Below the pieces are notes generated by a model that was not told the origin of the DNA, did not search any database, and was given only the letters and a program-made list of their open reading frames with translations. From RGIG4140 sp045614025 (GTDB taxonomy: Bacteria; Pseudomonadota; Alphaproteobacteria; CAAHEQ01; UBA3637), in contig JAZLCE010000014.1 of the NCBI GenBank assembly GCA_045614025.1, positions 5,275 through 69,274 of the forward strand: a DNA stretch of 64,000 nt. The letters are read 5' to 3'. The position numbers and the translations under genes were made by a program. This document shows, piece by piece, positions 1 through 6,859 of the stretch; position 1 is the first letter of the stretch; each line of letters opens with the position of its first letter.

Positions 1-472
1 CAGGTGCAAAAATTTTGGCAATAATATAAATAGGGTGCGCCATAAAAAGGGCAATTTTTTCGGTATATTGCATGCCAATGCGTTTTGGAACAAGTTCGCC
101 TAAAATAAGCGTGACATAAGAAAGAATTATCGTGATGAAAATAACGGAAAAAACATCCAGTTTTTGTGGTGAAACATGAATACCACATTCAAGTAAAAAA
201 GTAACTATTCGATCCGAAAAGTTATCGGCAGCAAAAGCTGAACCTAAAAAACCAGCCAGCGTGATGCCCACTTGAATGGTGGCTAAAAAATTAGCAGGTT
301 CTTGTGTTAAGGATAATAATTTTTGAGCGCGTTTATGCCCATCTTCTGCCATTTTTTTAAGCTTGCCATCATTCATTGAAATCACTGCAATTTCGGTGCA
401 AGCAAAAATGGCGTTTAAGAAAATTAAAAATAATTGAAAGATTAATAAGGTGATTAAAGAATATTCTTGCAT
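1..472 (-). CDS. CNNM/DUF21 (HlyC/CorC-type) membrane protein, C-terminus cut off by window edge
   Basis: The reading frame starts at ATG 472 and runs off the left edge, giving the first 157 residues. A long hydrophobic N-terminal helix is followed by an acidic/basic cytoplasmic stretch (MNDGKLKKMAEDGHKRAQ), two further hydrophobic segments and the signature GELVPKRI. That pattern is the transmembrane CNNM (DUF21) domain of the HlyC/CorC/YfjD family, whose full members carry CBS and CorC_HlyC domains further on, outside this window. Family members are linked to divalent-cation efflux or tolerance; the old name hemolysin C is probably misleading. A ribosome binding site lies just upstream (GGAG near 481). 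Family assignment is firm; substrate is unknown. Confidence 0.85.
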   Translation of the reverse strand, partial: MQEYSLITLLIFQLFLIFLNAIFACTEIAVISMNDGKLKKMAEDGHKRAQKLLSLTQEPANFLATIQVGITLAGFLGSAFAADNFSDRIVTFLLECGIHVSPQKLDVFSVIFITIILSYVTLILGELVPKRIGMQYTEKIALFMAHPIYIIAKIFAP

Positions 473-548
473 AAAAAACTCCTTTTAAATTCAAGTATAT
501 GAAATTTAAATTGAAGATGCAAGTGTTGTGAATTTAAAAAAAGAGTTT

Positions 549-1178
549 TTATCTGGTTAACTGTTTTGAGTTTAGCAGGCCTAAAAGCAAAGAAGAGGAG
601 GGCAGTCTATTTACTTTTTCCATAAAATTCTCTCTAAGGCGCATCAATAAATAATCAGAAAACTGGCTGTTATTAGAATGGTTTAAATATTCTGTTTCAT
701 ATTTTTTTCTTAAAATATCTAATCCAGCTTGGTTTGCTGAAGGGTTATCAATTAAAATCAAATGTTTAACGGCGTTTAAAACCCGTGGCGCATTTTCCTT
801 TGTCATTTTAGGAACAAGCGGATGCAAGGTGCTGATGAAAACAGAATCCAATTTTTCGGCATCATAAATGGCTTGTTGTTTGGCAACTTCTTCTTGCTGT
901 TGTTTTTCTTGTTCTTGCTGTTGTTTTTCTTGAAAGTGATTATAAGTTGAATTTCCAACCCATGCTAAAAGGCCAAGAACAATGAAAAAAGTTAAACAAC
1001 CAAAACCATCTGAATGGTCGGAAACAAAGTCTTTTACCTTTTCCATTGGAGATAAATTATCTTTATTTTCATCTTCGTTTAACAAATCGTCATAAAAGCT
1101 GTTTCTTGAAAGGTCAAAACTTTCCTTTCGCTTCTCAGGATCCGTTTCATTTAAGCTTTTAATTTCTTTGCTCCCCAT
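549..1178 (-). CDS. Unknown single-pass membrane protein with Q/E-rich linker
   Basis: This 209-residue protein is not recognised. Residues 1-55 are charged and hydrophilic, about 60-77 form one transmembrane helix (LTFFIVLGLLAWVG), and 83-103 are a Gln/Glu-rich, probably coiled segment. The remaining 100 residues look helical and soluble. There is no signal peptide, so a type II-like orientation with a large domain beyond the helix is likely. ATG 1178 has an AAAGGA-like ribosome binding site. It is the last gene of the minus-strand run that begins at 4526, 15 bp after the preceding gene, so it is probably co-transcribed with the small membrane proteins upstream. Confidence 0.7.
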   Translation of the reverse strand: MGSKEIKSLNETDPEKRKESFDLSRNSFYDDLLNEDENKDNLSPMEKVKDFVSDHSDGFGCLTFFIVLGLLAWVGNSTYNHFQEKQQQEQEKQQQEEVAKQQAIYDAEKLDSVFISTLHPLVPKMTKENAPRVLNAVKHLILIDNPSANQAGLDILRKKYETEYLNHSNNSQFSDYLLMRLRENFMEKVNRLPSSSLLLGLLNSKQLTR

Positions 1179-1193
1179 CAGAAATCCTTTCTT

Positions 1194-1415
1194 TTAATAA
1201 TTTTCTCTTGATGCAGACAAATGCTTTTGAATTAATTTTGAATCATTTTTTTTCGAAGAATTAATTTGATAAGCAGGTTGAGGGTTATTTTTTTTTGCTT
1301 CATATTTTTTTTGAGCATCAGATAAATACCAACCAACAAAACAAAGCATTCCAATGCCACCAATTAAAGCACCATGCTCAATAATACTGGCAAAATCATC
1401 TTTAACTAAATTCAT
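1194..1415 (-). CDS. Small single-pass membrane protein, unknown
   Basis: A 73-residue protein with one predicted transmembrane helix (about residues 14-30, ending in GWYLSDAQKK) followed by a lysine/asparagine-rich tail. No family is recognised. Its ATG overlaps the TGA of the upstream gene by 4 bp (ATGA), a typical sign of translational coupling, and the next gene starts 15 bp downstream. Its existence is supported mainly by this tight operon packing. Confidence 0.6.
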   Translation of the reverse strand: MNLVKDDFASIIEHGALIGGIGMLCFVGWYLSDAQKKYEAKKNNPQPAYQINSSKKNDSKLIQKHLSASRENY

Positions 1416-1729
1416 TCTTTAATCCGTTCTTTTAATTGAGTGTTTATTTTGATTTCATTTTTTTGCAAGGGTTCTATATTCTTTTTGGCGCAAGAACAAC
1501 CATATCCCATCAGGCCAAATGAAGCTAAAATTGCACCCAAGTATCCCAAAACTTTTATATCTTTAAAAAGAGAAGGCTCTTTTTTAATGGCGGTTTTTTT
1601 TCTATCTGGAACATGACTGGCTAATTCCAAAAGCTGATTTAACGCACTGAGCGGATTTTTGATTTGTTTGATTTCAGTCCCTTTAAAATAATGAGGGCTT
1701 TTTTGAGGATTGCAATTATTATATAGCAT
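1412..1729 (-). CDS. Small membrane protein, unknown
   Basis: 105 residues. The first 65 are hydrophilic and include the phrase LSALNQLLELASHVPDRKK. One hydrophobic helix follows (about 67-83, GYLGAILASFGLMGYGCSC) with a Cys pair at its end, then a lysine-rich tail. It has no recognised domain. The layout (hydrophilic N-terminus, single helix, short charged tail) resembles the next gene upstream (1758-2114), so these may be distant relatives. It overlaps the following gene by 4 bp. Confidence 0.55.
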   Translation of the reverse strand: MLYNNCNPQKSPHYFKGTEIKQIKNPLSALNQLLELASHVPDRKKTAIKKEPSLFKDIKVLGYLGAILASFGLMGYGCSCAKKNIEPLQKNEIKINTQLKERIKE

Positions 1730-1757
1730 AAATAACCTTGTTTAAAACATTTCTTCC

Positions 1758-2114
1758 TTAATTGGTGCGCTCATTTTGAGCGATTGATGTCAAATTCTGA
1801 CAAATAGGTTTGGCTTTTGCTACTATAACACTTGGCGTTATAAGCCCAGCCGAACCAAGAATACTGGCAATGTAGCATAAAAGAATAGGGCTATGCAAGG
1901 TTTTATTTCTTTTTTCTTCATTTTTTTGTTCATCTTTAAAAATTTCAATTTCCTCTGGTGTTTCGCCTCTTAAAAGCGCGCGTTGATAAGGCGTTAATAA
2001 ATCAGGGAAATATGTTTTTTCGCCTTCTTCTTTTTTTAAATCAAGTGGTTTGTTTTGATTTAAAATTTCTTGTTGATAAATGGTTAATTCCTTGTCTTGA
2101 TGATATCTTTTCAT
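1758..2114 (-). CDS. Small membrane protein, unknown
   Basis: 118 residues: a charged N-terminal half with the phrase LLTPYQRALLRGETPEE, then one or two tightly spaced hydrophobic segments (about 75-98), then a short tail. No family is recognised. It sits 9 bp after the four-gene paralogous family (2124-4526) in the same operon. The ATG at 2114 is preceded by AGGAGA. Confidence 0.6.
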   Translation of the reverse strand: MKRYHQDKELTIYQQEILNQNKPLDLKKEEGEKTYFPDLLTPYQRALLRGETPEEIEIFKDEQKNEEKRNKTLHSPILLCYIASILGSAGLITPSVIVAKAKPICQNLTSIAQNERTN

Positions 2115-2123
2115 AAAAGTCTC

Positions 2124-2714
2124 CTATTCTTTTTCAAGTGATTTTAATTGAACGATTTTATTTAAGTTAGCTTTATATTTGTTATTGATACATTCAACAT
2201 TATGTTTGGCCCAATAACTGGTTGCCGAGCAAATAAGTAACCCAGCAATAATGCTTGTTGGATATGTTGTTTTTTCGCTGATTGCCCCAGCTGTTAGCGT
2301 TAACAAACCTCCCAAAGCAATCAAATAGCCAAGCATATTTTTAGCCTCAATTTTTCTGGCCTCATTTCTGAGTTTAAAGCCCTCTTTTACTCTTAATTCA
2401 TTTTCTTTATATTCTTTTGTTGCTTTTTCATTATATTTTATTGAATACAAAAATTGGCATTCAATATCCGCTTTTGATTTTTGATATAAAACACTGTTTA
2501 ATAAGCATAAAGAAGCAAGAATACAAAAAGCCTGGATGTTTTCTTTGGCAGAGCTATCTGAAAGGCTTACCAAAAAAGCAATACTAGGCATGCTTAGAAG
2601 GATGAAAAAGAAATCGCGACTCTTTTTTTTATCTTCTAATTCTTTTTGAGCATCTTGATAAAGCTCATCTGCTTTTATTTGCAAAGAAAGATTTTCTTGT
2701 TTTTTCTGAGTCAT
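2124..2714 (-). CDS. Multi-pass membrane protein, tandem paralogue family member 4
   Basis: 196 residues with two pairs of hydrophobic helices (about 35-53, 58-77, 127-146 and 151-169) separated by a charged, probably helical cytoplasmic loop. It is paralogous to the next gene upstream (2716-3297): both open with a related motif (ADELYQDAQ against ADALYQEAY), both have KEN before the second helix, and both end the last helix with SAxxYWxK. No known family was recognised and no enzymatic motif is visible. It is separated from the upstream gene by a single base, so the two are certainly one transcript. Confidence 0.7.
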   Translation of the reverse strand: MTQKKQENLSLQIKADELYQDAQKELEDKKKSRDFFFILLSMPSIAFLVSLSDSSAKENIQAFCILASLCLLNSVLYQKSKADIECQFLYSIKYNEKATKEYKENELRVKEGFKLRNEARKIEAKNMLGYLIALGGLLTLTAGAISEKTTYPTSIIAGLLICSATSYWAKHNVECINNKYKANLNKIVQLKSLEKE

Positions 2715-2715
2715 T

Positions 2716-3297
2716 TTATTCTCTTTCTTTTTCGCGCCAATCTAATTGAAGGTGTTGCGGAAATGAATTTTTTAAAACGGTATTTAAATTTTTAAAATGA
2801 TTTTTTCCCCAATAGGCGCTGGCACTCATAATCAAACCAAGAGCACAGACTCCTGTTTGCCAAGGAATTTTATCCATCATATATCCCGCTAATAAAACAG
2901 GGCCACTGATCATCTCGCTGAAATGGGCAATATTGCGTTCTTTCATGCCTTGTTCTTCCAAATGAATCATAAATTCATTTTTGCTAATCATTTCTTCACT
3001 TGAATTTTTAAAATCAGGTGTGTGCACTTCTTTTGATTTAACTTGAATTAAAATATCATGTTCTAATTCTTCTTTTTTTCGTTGATAATCAAGCGAAGCA
3101 TGCGCCAAACAAGCGCCAAGCAACGTGAAAGCTAATGCGTTTTCTTTTGTGCTTTTAGCTGGTGAAACTAATAATAAAAGCCCACATAAACCAAACAATG
3201 CTTGTTTATATCGTTTAGTTCTTTTTAATTTTTTGATTTGTGAATAGGCTTCTTGATAAAGCGCATCAGCTTGTTGTTGTAAATTTGTTTCAGGCAT
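2716..3297 (-). CDS. Multi-pass membrane protein, tandem paralogue family member 3
   Basis: 193 residues, with the same arrangement as the 2124-2714 protein: an amphipathic N-terminus (ADALYQEAYSQIKK), a helix pair (about 33-50 and 56-72), a charged middle loop, and a second helix pair ending SASAYWGK. The C-terminus is basic. Function is unknown; similarity is seen only to its neighbours. The ATG at 3297 lies 2 bp after the stop of the upstream gene. Confidence 0.7.
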   Translation of the reverse strand: MPETNLQQQADALYQEAYSQIKKLKRTKRYKQALFGLCGLLLLVSPAKSTKENALAFTLLGACLAHASLDYQRKKEELEHDILIQVKSKEVHTPDFKNSSEEMISKNEFMIHLEEQGMKERNIAHFSEMISGPVLLAGYMMDKIPWQTGVCALGLIMSASAYWGKNHFKNLNTVLKNSFPQHLQLDWREKERE

Positions 3298-3299
3298 TT

Positions 3300-3941
3300 T
3301 TATCCTCTTTGATTTTCAACACATGGTAATTTCACACCTTTTGGCAAGGCTTTAGCTATGCGTTTCACAGAGCTTTTCGCTTGCAAAAGATCATAAGCGT
3401 TGCAAACGCCTAAAACAGCAATGCCAGCTAATAAAGCAGGTTCTATGGCAACTTTATCAAAATAATATCCAGCGCCCAAGGCAACGCTTGATAAAAGCGC
3501 TAATCTTTTTGTTGTTTTATAAACTTTTGCATAATCAGGCGTTAAAATTGGTTCTGAAGCTTTAATGATATTGATTTTTTCTTGCATTTGATTTGTTTTG
3601 GTTGTTTGATCCCCAAAGAAAGAAAAAATGCCAATGGCAGATAACGTTTCTTTTAAAACTTCTTTTTTGCGCATCATTCTTAAATAAACAAGTGTGCTTG
3701 ATAAACAAGTGGCAATAAACACCAAGTTTTTGTTTAATTGATCGCCATCTTTCATAAAAGCATAAACCATGAAAGCGCCAATAAGGGCAAGCCCTTGAAG
3801 CGCCAATCCTTCTTTCACGATTTTTTGTTCCCATAAAGGTTTAACGGCAAAAATATCATTCAAATTTTTTTGCAACGCTGATTTGTTTTCATCATTCCAA
3901 AAATTTTCTTGAGTATTTGAAGGGAGTGTTTTGGTATTCAT
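3300..3941 (-). CDS. Multi-pass membrane protein, tandem paralogue family member 2
   Basis: 213 residues. Two helix pairs bracket a charged loop, as in its neighbours. The C-terminus reads ALPKGVKLP, which matches ELPKSVLLP at the end of the next gene upstream (3957-4526), so these two are the closest pair. The last helix carries LAGIAVLGVCNAYDLLQAK. No family is recognised. AT-rich codon use matches the surrounding genes, so nothing points to recent transfer. Confidence 0.7.
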   Translation of the reverse strand: MNTKTLPSNTQENFWNDENKSALQKNLNDIFAVKPLWEQKIVKEGLALQGLALIGAFMVYAFMKDGDQLNKNLVFIATCLSSTLVYLRMMRKKEVLKETLSAIGIFSFFGDQTTKTNQMQEKINIIKASEPILTPDYAKVYKTTKRLALLSSVALGAGYYFDKVAIEPALLAGIAVLGVCNAYDLLQAKSSVKRIAKALPKGVKLPCVENQRG

Positions 3942-3956
3942 TTTATCCTCTTATTT

Positions 3957-4526
3957 TTAAGCTCGCTCATGTTGTTTTTTCTTTGAAAGATCTGGCAGTA
4001 AAACGCTTTTTGGTAACTCGTTTTTTAAAATTAAATTTGTGTTGCAACAATAATTGCGGATATAAAATTCTTTGGCCAGCAAAATGCTTGCACAAGCAAG
4101 TGAGGCTGTGCCAGAATTCATTTTGCCAAGACCACAAGCAATAATTGGCGCAAAAATTGAAAAACTAGCAGCAACAGAGCTGATCGCTGTGATACCGGCG
4201 CTTTTAACCAGTTCAAAAGTTTTTTCTGGTTCAAGTTCGGTTTCTTCATTGGCAATTAAGCTTTCATGAATTAACCTGCTTTCGGCATTCATTTTTGCAT
4301 TAGCAACTCTTAAAAAGCTCCACCCAATCCAAAGAATGCCTGATAAAGCTTTTAGTTTGTCATCGCTGTTTTTTAAAGGCGTATCCATGCTTAAAAGCAT
4401 TCCTAAACAAGCAATGCTTCCAATAACCCCTGTTGCTATTTTAGAGGCTTTAAAAAATGTTTTTGCCCTTGGCGTGCGATAATCAATTTCGCTTTGAATA
4501 AGTTTTGTTTTTTCTGCGTCTGTCAT
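3957..4526 (-). CDS. Multi-pass membrane protein, first gene of the operon, paralogue family member 1
   Basis: 189 residues with hydrophobic segments around 31-47, 59-75, 108-132 and 135-152, and the C-terminal motif ELPKSVLLP shared with the next gene downstream. It opens the minus-strand operon running down to about 549; a consensus promoter lies just upstream at 4554-4582. The role is unknown. The repeated design (cytosolic N-terminus, helix hairpin, charged loop, helix hairpin) would suit membrane or inclusion-type proteins, but that is only a guess. Confidence 0.7.
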   Translation of the reverse strand: MTDAEKTKLIQSEIDYRTPRAKTFFKASKIATGVIGSIACLGMLLSMDTPLKNSDDKLKALSGILWIGWSFLRVANAKMNAESRLIHESLIANEETELEPEKTFELVKSAGITAISSVAASFSIFAPIIACGLGKMNSGTASLACASILLAKEFYIRNYCCNTNLILKNELPKSVLLPDLSKKKQHERA

Positions 4527-4553
4527 TTTATTCCCTTAAAATCGAAAGACCAA

Positions 4554-4582
4554 ATTATAATGAAAATTTTATAAAAAGTCAA
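4554..4582 (-). promoter_or_regulatory. Sigma-70-type promoter of the small membrane protein operon
   Basis: Read on the minus strand, TTGACT (4577-4582) and TATAAT (4554-4559) are separated by exactly 17 bp. It lies 28 bp before the start of the gene at 4526 and is the only strong promoter seen for the run of genes down to 549. Confidence 0.8.
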
Positions 4583-4652
4583 TAATAAAAATGATATTTT
4601 TATCTATGAATAAAAGGGTTTTTCTTTTTTTAAATGGTAATAATAAAATATC

Positions 4653-4681
4653 TTGACAAAATATAAGAAAAATGATAAAAT
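4653..4681 (+). promoter_or_regulatory. Sigma-70-type promoter of the lipoprotein gene
   Basis: TTGACA (4653-4658), a 17 bp spacer and TAAAAT (4676-4681) precede the ribosome binding site and ATG of the lipoprotein gene. It is divergent from the promoter at 4554-4582, about 70 bp away. Confidence 0.85.
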
Positions 4682-4718
4682 TCTTTCAATTTAAATAATT
4701 TTATTTTAGGTGAGGCAG

Positions 4719-5351
4719 ATGAAAAAATATTTATTAACATTAGGTGGTTTATTATTGGCATCTTGTGATGATATGGTTGGTAATGGGAAAAATGAAGCAG
4801 TTGTTTTAAATAAGCCAACTGAGGCAACAGCACTTGTGCCTGAAATTTTAACGCAAAAAAATGAGCAACCAGTTCAAAAAGTATATCAAGCAAGGCTTGA
4901 ATGCGAAGATGGGGATGTCTATAAAATTTCCATGTCTGAAACAGGGGAAGCATTTGATATTTATTTAAATGATGAATTGCTTGTTTCAACGAATGATATG
5001 AGCCAAGCTGAAAAAGAAGCAACAAAAGAAGTGGCTTTGGAAATGGCTGAAAACTTGCGTTTGATGCAAGGCGCTGAAGAATTTTTAGATCGAAATAGCA
5101 AATATTCAATGTTTGGTGCTTGTCGTTCAAATGGGAATAACACGTTGCAAATTCCGCGCATGAAATCAAGAATTCGTTCTTCTAAAGCGCGTTTGCTTGA
5201 AAATATCACGGATATGATGCAAATTTTAATTGATTGCGAAAATCAAGAACCAATGTTTTTGCAAGAAAACAATCAGTTAAAATTGCAACTCAGCTCAAAA
5301 AGAGGGCGCTATATAACACAGCAATCTTTTGCGCGTCAAAATGAAAGATAG
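4719..5351 (+). CDS. Predicted lipoprotein, unknown
   Basis: 210 residues. The N-terminus MKKYLLTLGGLLLASC is a lipoprotein signal with a lipobox (LASC), so Cys16 should be lipidated. The next residues are DD, which in enterobacteria would favour inner-membrane retention. The mature part is rich in Glu and Asn, with the stretch SQAEKEATKEVALEMAENL probably helical. No domain is recognised. ATG 4719 was chosen over an in-frame GTG at 4710 because AGGTGAGG (4708-4715) is then a well-placed ribosome binding site. It is transcribed alone, from the promoter at 4653-4681 to the terminator at 5375-5408. Confidence 0.8.
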   Translation: MKKYLLTLGGLLLASCDDMVGNGKNEAVVLNKPTEATALVPEILTQKNEQPVQKVYQARLECEDGDVYKISMSETGEAFDIYLNDELLVSTNDMSQAEKEATKEVALEMAENLRLMQGAEEFLDRNSKYSMFGACRSNGNNTLQIPRMKSRIRSSKARLLENITDMMQILIDCENQEPMFLQENNQLKLQLSSKRGRYITQQSFARQNER

Positions 5352-5374
5352 GTAAGTTTTTTTTAAGTAAATTA

Positions 5375-5408
5375 AGAGTCTTTTTGTTAAAAAAAGGCTC
5401 TTTTTTTA
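5375..5408 (+). terminator. Intrinsic terminator after the lipoprotein gene
   Basis: An AGAGTCTTTTT arm pairs with AAAAAGGCTCT and is followed by a run of seven T. It lies 24 bp after the lipoprotein stop codon. Confidence 0.8.
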
Positions 5409-5437
5409 TTGACTTTTTGTTATTTTATCGCTAAATG
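5409..5437 (+). promoter_or_regulatory. Probable promoter of the small basic membrane protein
   Basis: TTGACT (5409-5414) and TAAATG (5432-5437) are spaced by 17 bp; the -10 box is imperfect. It sits between the terminator ending at 5408 and the start codon at 5462. Confidence 0.5.
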
Positions 5438-5461
5438 TTCTTCTTTAAAAAAGGAAAAAAG

Positions 5462-5695
5462 ATGAACAAAGCATTTGATCAAGATAAAAAAGAATTGTTA
5501 ACCAGCTGTTTTTTATATAGCGTTGGCATTTGTGGCTTGTTTGTTTTTTCTTGGGGCGTGAGCCAATATGTTGAGTGTAACATGAAAGAGGGGGTTTATT
5601 CTGAACCTTTAAAAAAACGCTCTTGTTCAAAAAGAAGGGTAAAATCCAAATCTGAACGATTAAAGTTTTTTCAAAAACGGCGCCAAAAAGAATAA
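5462..5695 (+). CDS. Small membrane protein with strongly basic tail
   Basis: 77 residues. One transmembrane helix (about residues 16-33, LYSVGICGLFVFSWGVS) is followed by a short loop and a tail of about 25 residues containing many Lys and Arg (KKRSCSKRRVKSKSER). The tail is likely cytoplasmic and could bind nucleic acid or acidic lipid head groups, which is inference from charge only. ATG 5462 has an AAGGAAAA ribosome binding site; an upstream in-frame ATG at 5435 has none and falls in the promoter. The gene has its own promoter and terminator. Confidence 0.65.
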   Translation: MNKAFDQDKKELLTSCFLYSVGICGLFVFSWGVSQYVECNMKEGVYSEPLKKRSCSKRRVKSKSERLKFFQKRRQKE

Positions 5696-5696
5696 A

Positions 5697-5734
5697 GCTC
5701 TTAAGCTAAAAGAAAAGCTTAAGAGCCTTTTTTT
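5697..5734 (+). terminator. Strong intrinsic terminator between convergent genes
   Basis: A perfect 11 bp stem (GCTCTTAAGCT and its complement) with an 8-base loop is followed by eight T on the plus strand. It ends the gene at 5462-5695 and lies 3 bp from the stop of the convergent gene at 5738. Confidence 0.9.
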
Positions 5735-5737
5735 TGA

Positions 5738-6049
5738 TTAGTCAATCATATCAATTACAATAATTTCATCAATTACTGGTTCATTTGTTTTTGGATCAAT
5801 GGAATAAATCACTTCAACAAATTCATTTACATCAACTTCAGCTGATTCAGCAGATTTTTTTTCTTCTTTTTGATAATATTTTGTTTGATCTGTCATTTTC
5901 AATTCAGTTGGCTGTTGAGCGTTTGTTGGCTGAACATGAATAACATCTCCTTTTTTTGAAACCACTTTGCCTTGAATTTCTTCAGCATTGGCATTGATAA
6001 CGGCAAAAGAGCAAGCAATAGCAAAGCAAGATAACAAAATTTTTTTCAT
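5738..6049 (-). CDS. Small periplasmic protein, unknown (DUF5666-like length and pattern)
   Basis: 103 residues with a clear Sec signal peptide (MKKILLSCFAIACSFAVINANA, cleaved before EEIQGK). The mature part of about 80 residues is beta-rich and acidic (GKVVSKKGDVIHVQP, then VDVNEFVEVIY), like small OB-type or DUF5666-type periplasmic domains; the resemblance is weak. It is monocistronic and divergent from the arginine decarboxylase region. An AAGGAGAAAAA site precedes the ATG. Confidence 0.7.
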   Translation of the reverse strand: MKKILLSCFAIACSFAVINANAEEIQGKVVSKKGDVIHVQPTNAQQPTELKMTDQTKYYQKEEKKSAESAEVDVNEFVEVIYSIDPKTNEPVIDEIIVIDMID

Positions 6050-6098
6050 TTTTTTCTCCTTTTAATTGATTGAAACAAAAAAATTTTACAAGGAGGAT

Positions 6099-6188
6099 AT
6101 GGTTGTTTTTAAAAGAAAGCTCAATCTCAACGAAAGGATATATCTTGTTGATTTTAAAGGAAAAGGGCTTATATCACTAAAGGTTTAA
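6099..6188 (+). CDS. Short upstream ORF (29 codons) before aaxB
   Basis: An ATG at 6099 with an excellent ribosome binding site (AAGGAGG, 6090-6096) opens a 29-codon frame that stops at 6188, 29 bp before the aaxB start. The peptide starts MVVFKRKLNLNER and ends GLISLKV. No terminator or alternative hairpin is visible after it, so a leader-peptide role is only a possibility; it may also be a remnant of a longer gene. Its ribosome binding site is stronger than that of aaxB itself. Confidence 0.4.
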   Translation: MVVFKRKLNLNERIYLVDFKGKGLISLKV

Positions 6189-6217
6189 CGTTTTAATTTT
6201 AATTGAAAGGAAAAAAA

Positions 6218-6799
6218 ATGACAGTTGGAACAAGATATCCCACTCTTGCATTTCATACATCAGGTTCAGGGCAAGCAGAAGATGGCATTCCGCCACAACC
6301 TTTTGAAACATTTTGTTATGATTCAGCTTTGTTAGATGCGAAGATTCAAGATTTTAATATCGTGCCATATACTTCTGTTTTACCACCAGAATTATATGGG
6401 AATATTGTGAGCGTTGATGAAGTGAAAGATCATTTTAAGCATGGTGCTGTTTTAGAAGTAATCATGGCGGGAAATGGAGCCAGACGTGAAGAACACAAAG
6501 CCATTGCAACAGGCGTTGGCATTTGCTGGGGTAAAGATAAAAAAGGCAACTTTATTGGTGGTTGGGCTGCCGAATATGTTGAATATTTTGATACCTTTAT
6601 TGATGATGATATTGCAAAAGCGCATGCCGAAATGTGGCTCACAAAATCATTAAATCATGAGCTGATGCTTCGGGATGTGGAACAACATTCGGCATTCCAA
6701 TTTTTCCATAACTATGTGAATGTTGAGCAATCATTTGCTTATTCTTTAACGGCGCTTGGCTTTTTGAATTTTGAATATGCGCCCGCAATTTTAAGATAA
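6218..6799 (+). CDS. aaxB: Pyruvoyl-dependent arginine decarboxylase, Chlamydia AaxB type
   Basis: Decarboxylates arginine to agmatine. The 193-residue protein is a PvlArgDC family member: the proenzyme cleaves itself to make a pyruvoyl cofactor on the new N-terminal Ser of the alpha subunit. The sequence shows NIVPYTSVLPPE with Thr52-Ser53, the same cleavage residues known for Chlamydophila pneumoniae AaxB, rather than the Ser-Ser of archaeal enzymes. GHAVLEV-like and TGVGICWGKDKKGN..GGWAAEY segments are intact, as is the C-terminal FQFFHNY..LTALGFLNFE. ATG 6218 has GAAAGGA upstream; an earlier ATG at 6203 does not. It lies directly before the antiporter gene aaxC. Consumption of a proton per turnover suggests acid resistance or depletion of host arginine. 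Confidence 0.92.
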   Translation: MTVGTRYPTLAFHTSGSGQAEDGIPPQPFETFCYDSALLDAKIQDFNIVPYTSVLPPELYGNIVSVDEVKDHFKHGAVLEVIMAGNGARREEHKAIATGVGICWGKDKKGNFIGGWAAEYVEYFDTFIDDDIAKAHAEMWLTKSLNHELMLRDVEQHSAFQFFHNYVNVEQSFAYSLTALGFLNFEYAPAILR

Positions 6800-6809
6800 G
6801 AAAGAAATG

Positions 6810-6845
6810 AAAGGCGGTCAATAATAAAAAGACTGCCTTTTTTTT
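6810..6845 (+). terminator. Intrinsic terminator between aaxB and aaxC
   Basis: AAAGGCGGTC pairs with GACTGCCTTT across an 11-base loop (one G-T pair) and is followed by T residues up to 6845. Being inside the aaxB-aaxC unit, it should either reduce readthrough into aaxC or be regulated; aaxC starts only 15 bp later and no separate promoter is obvious between the two. Confidence 0.75.
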
Positions 6846-6859
6846 ATAAAGGAGAGATG

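Noticed and set aside
4630..5169. Minus-strand frame opposite the lipoprotein gene
   Set aside because: The plus strand has a consensus promoter, ribosome binding site, lipobox and terminator; the minus frame is a shadow.
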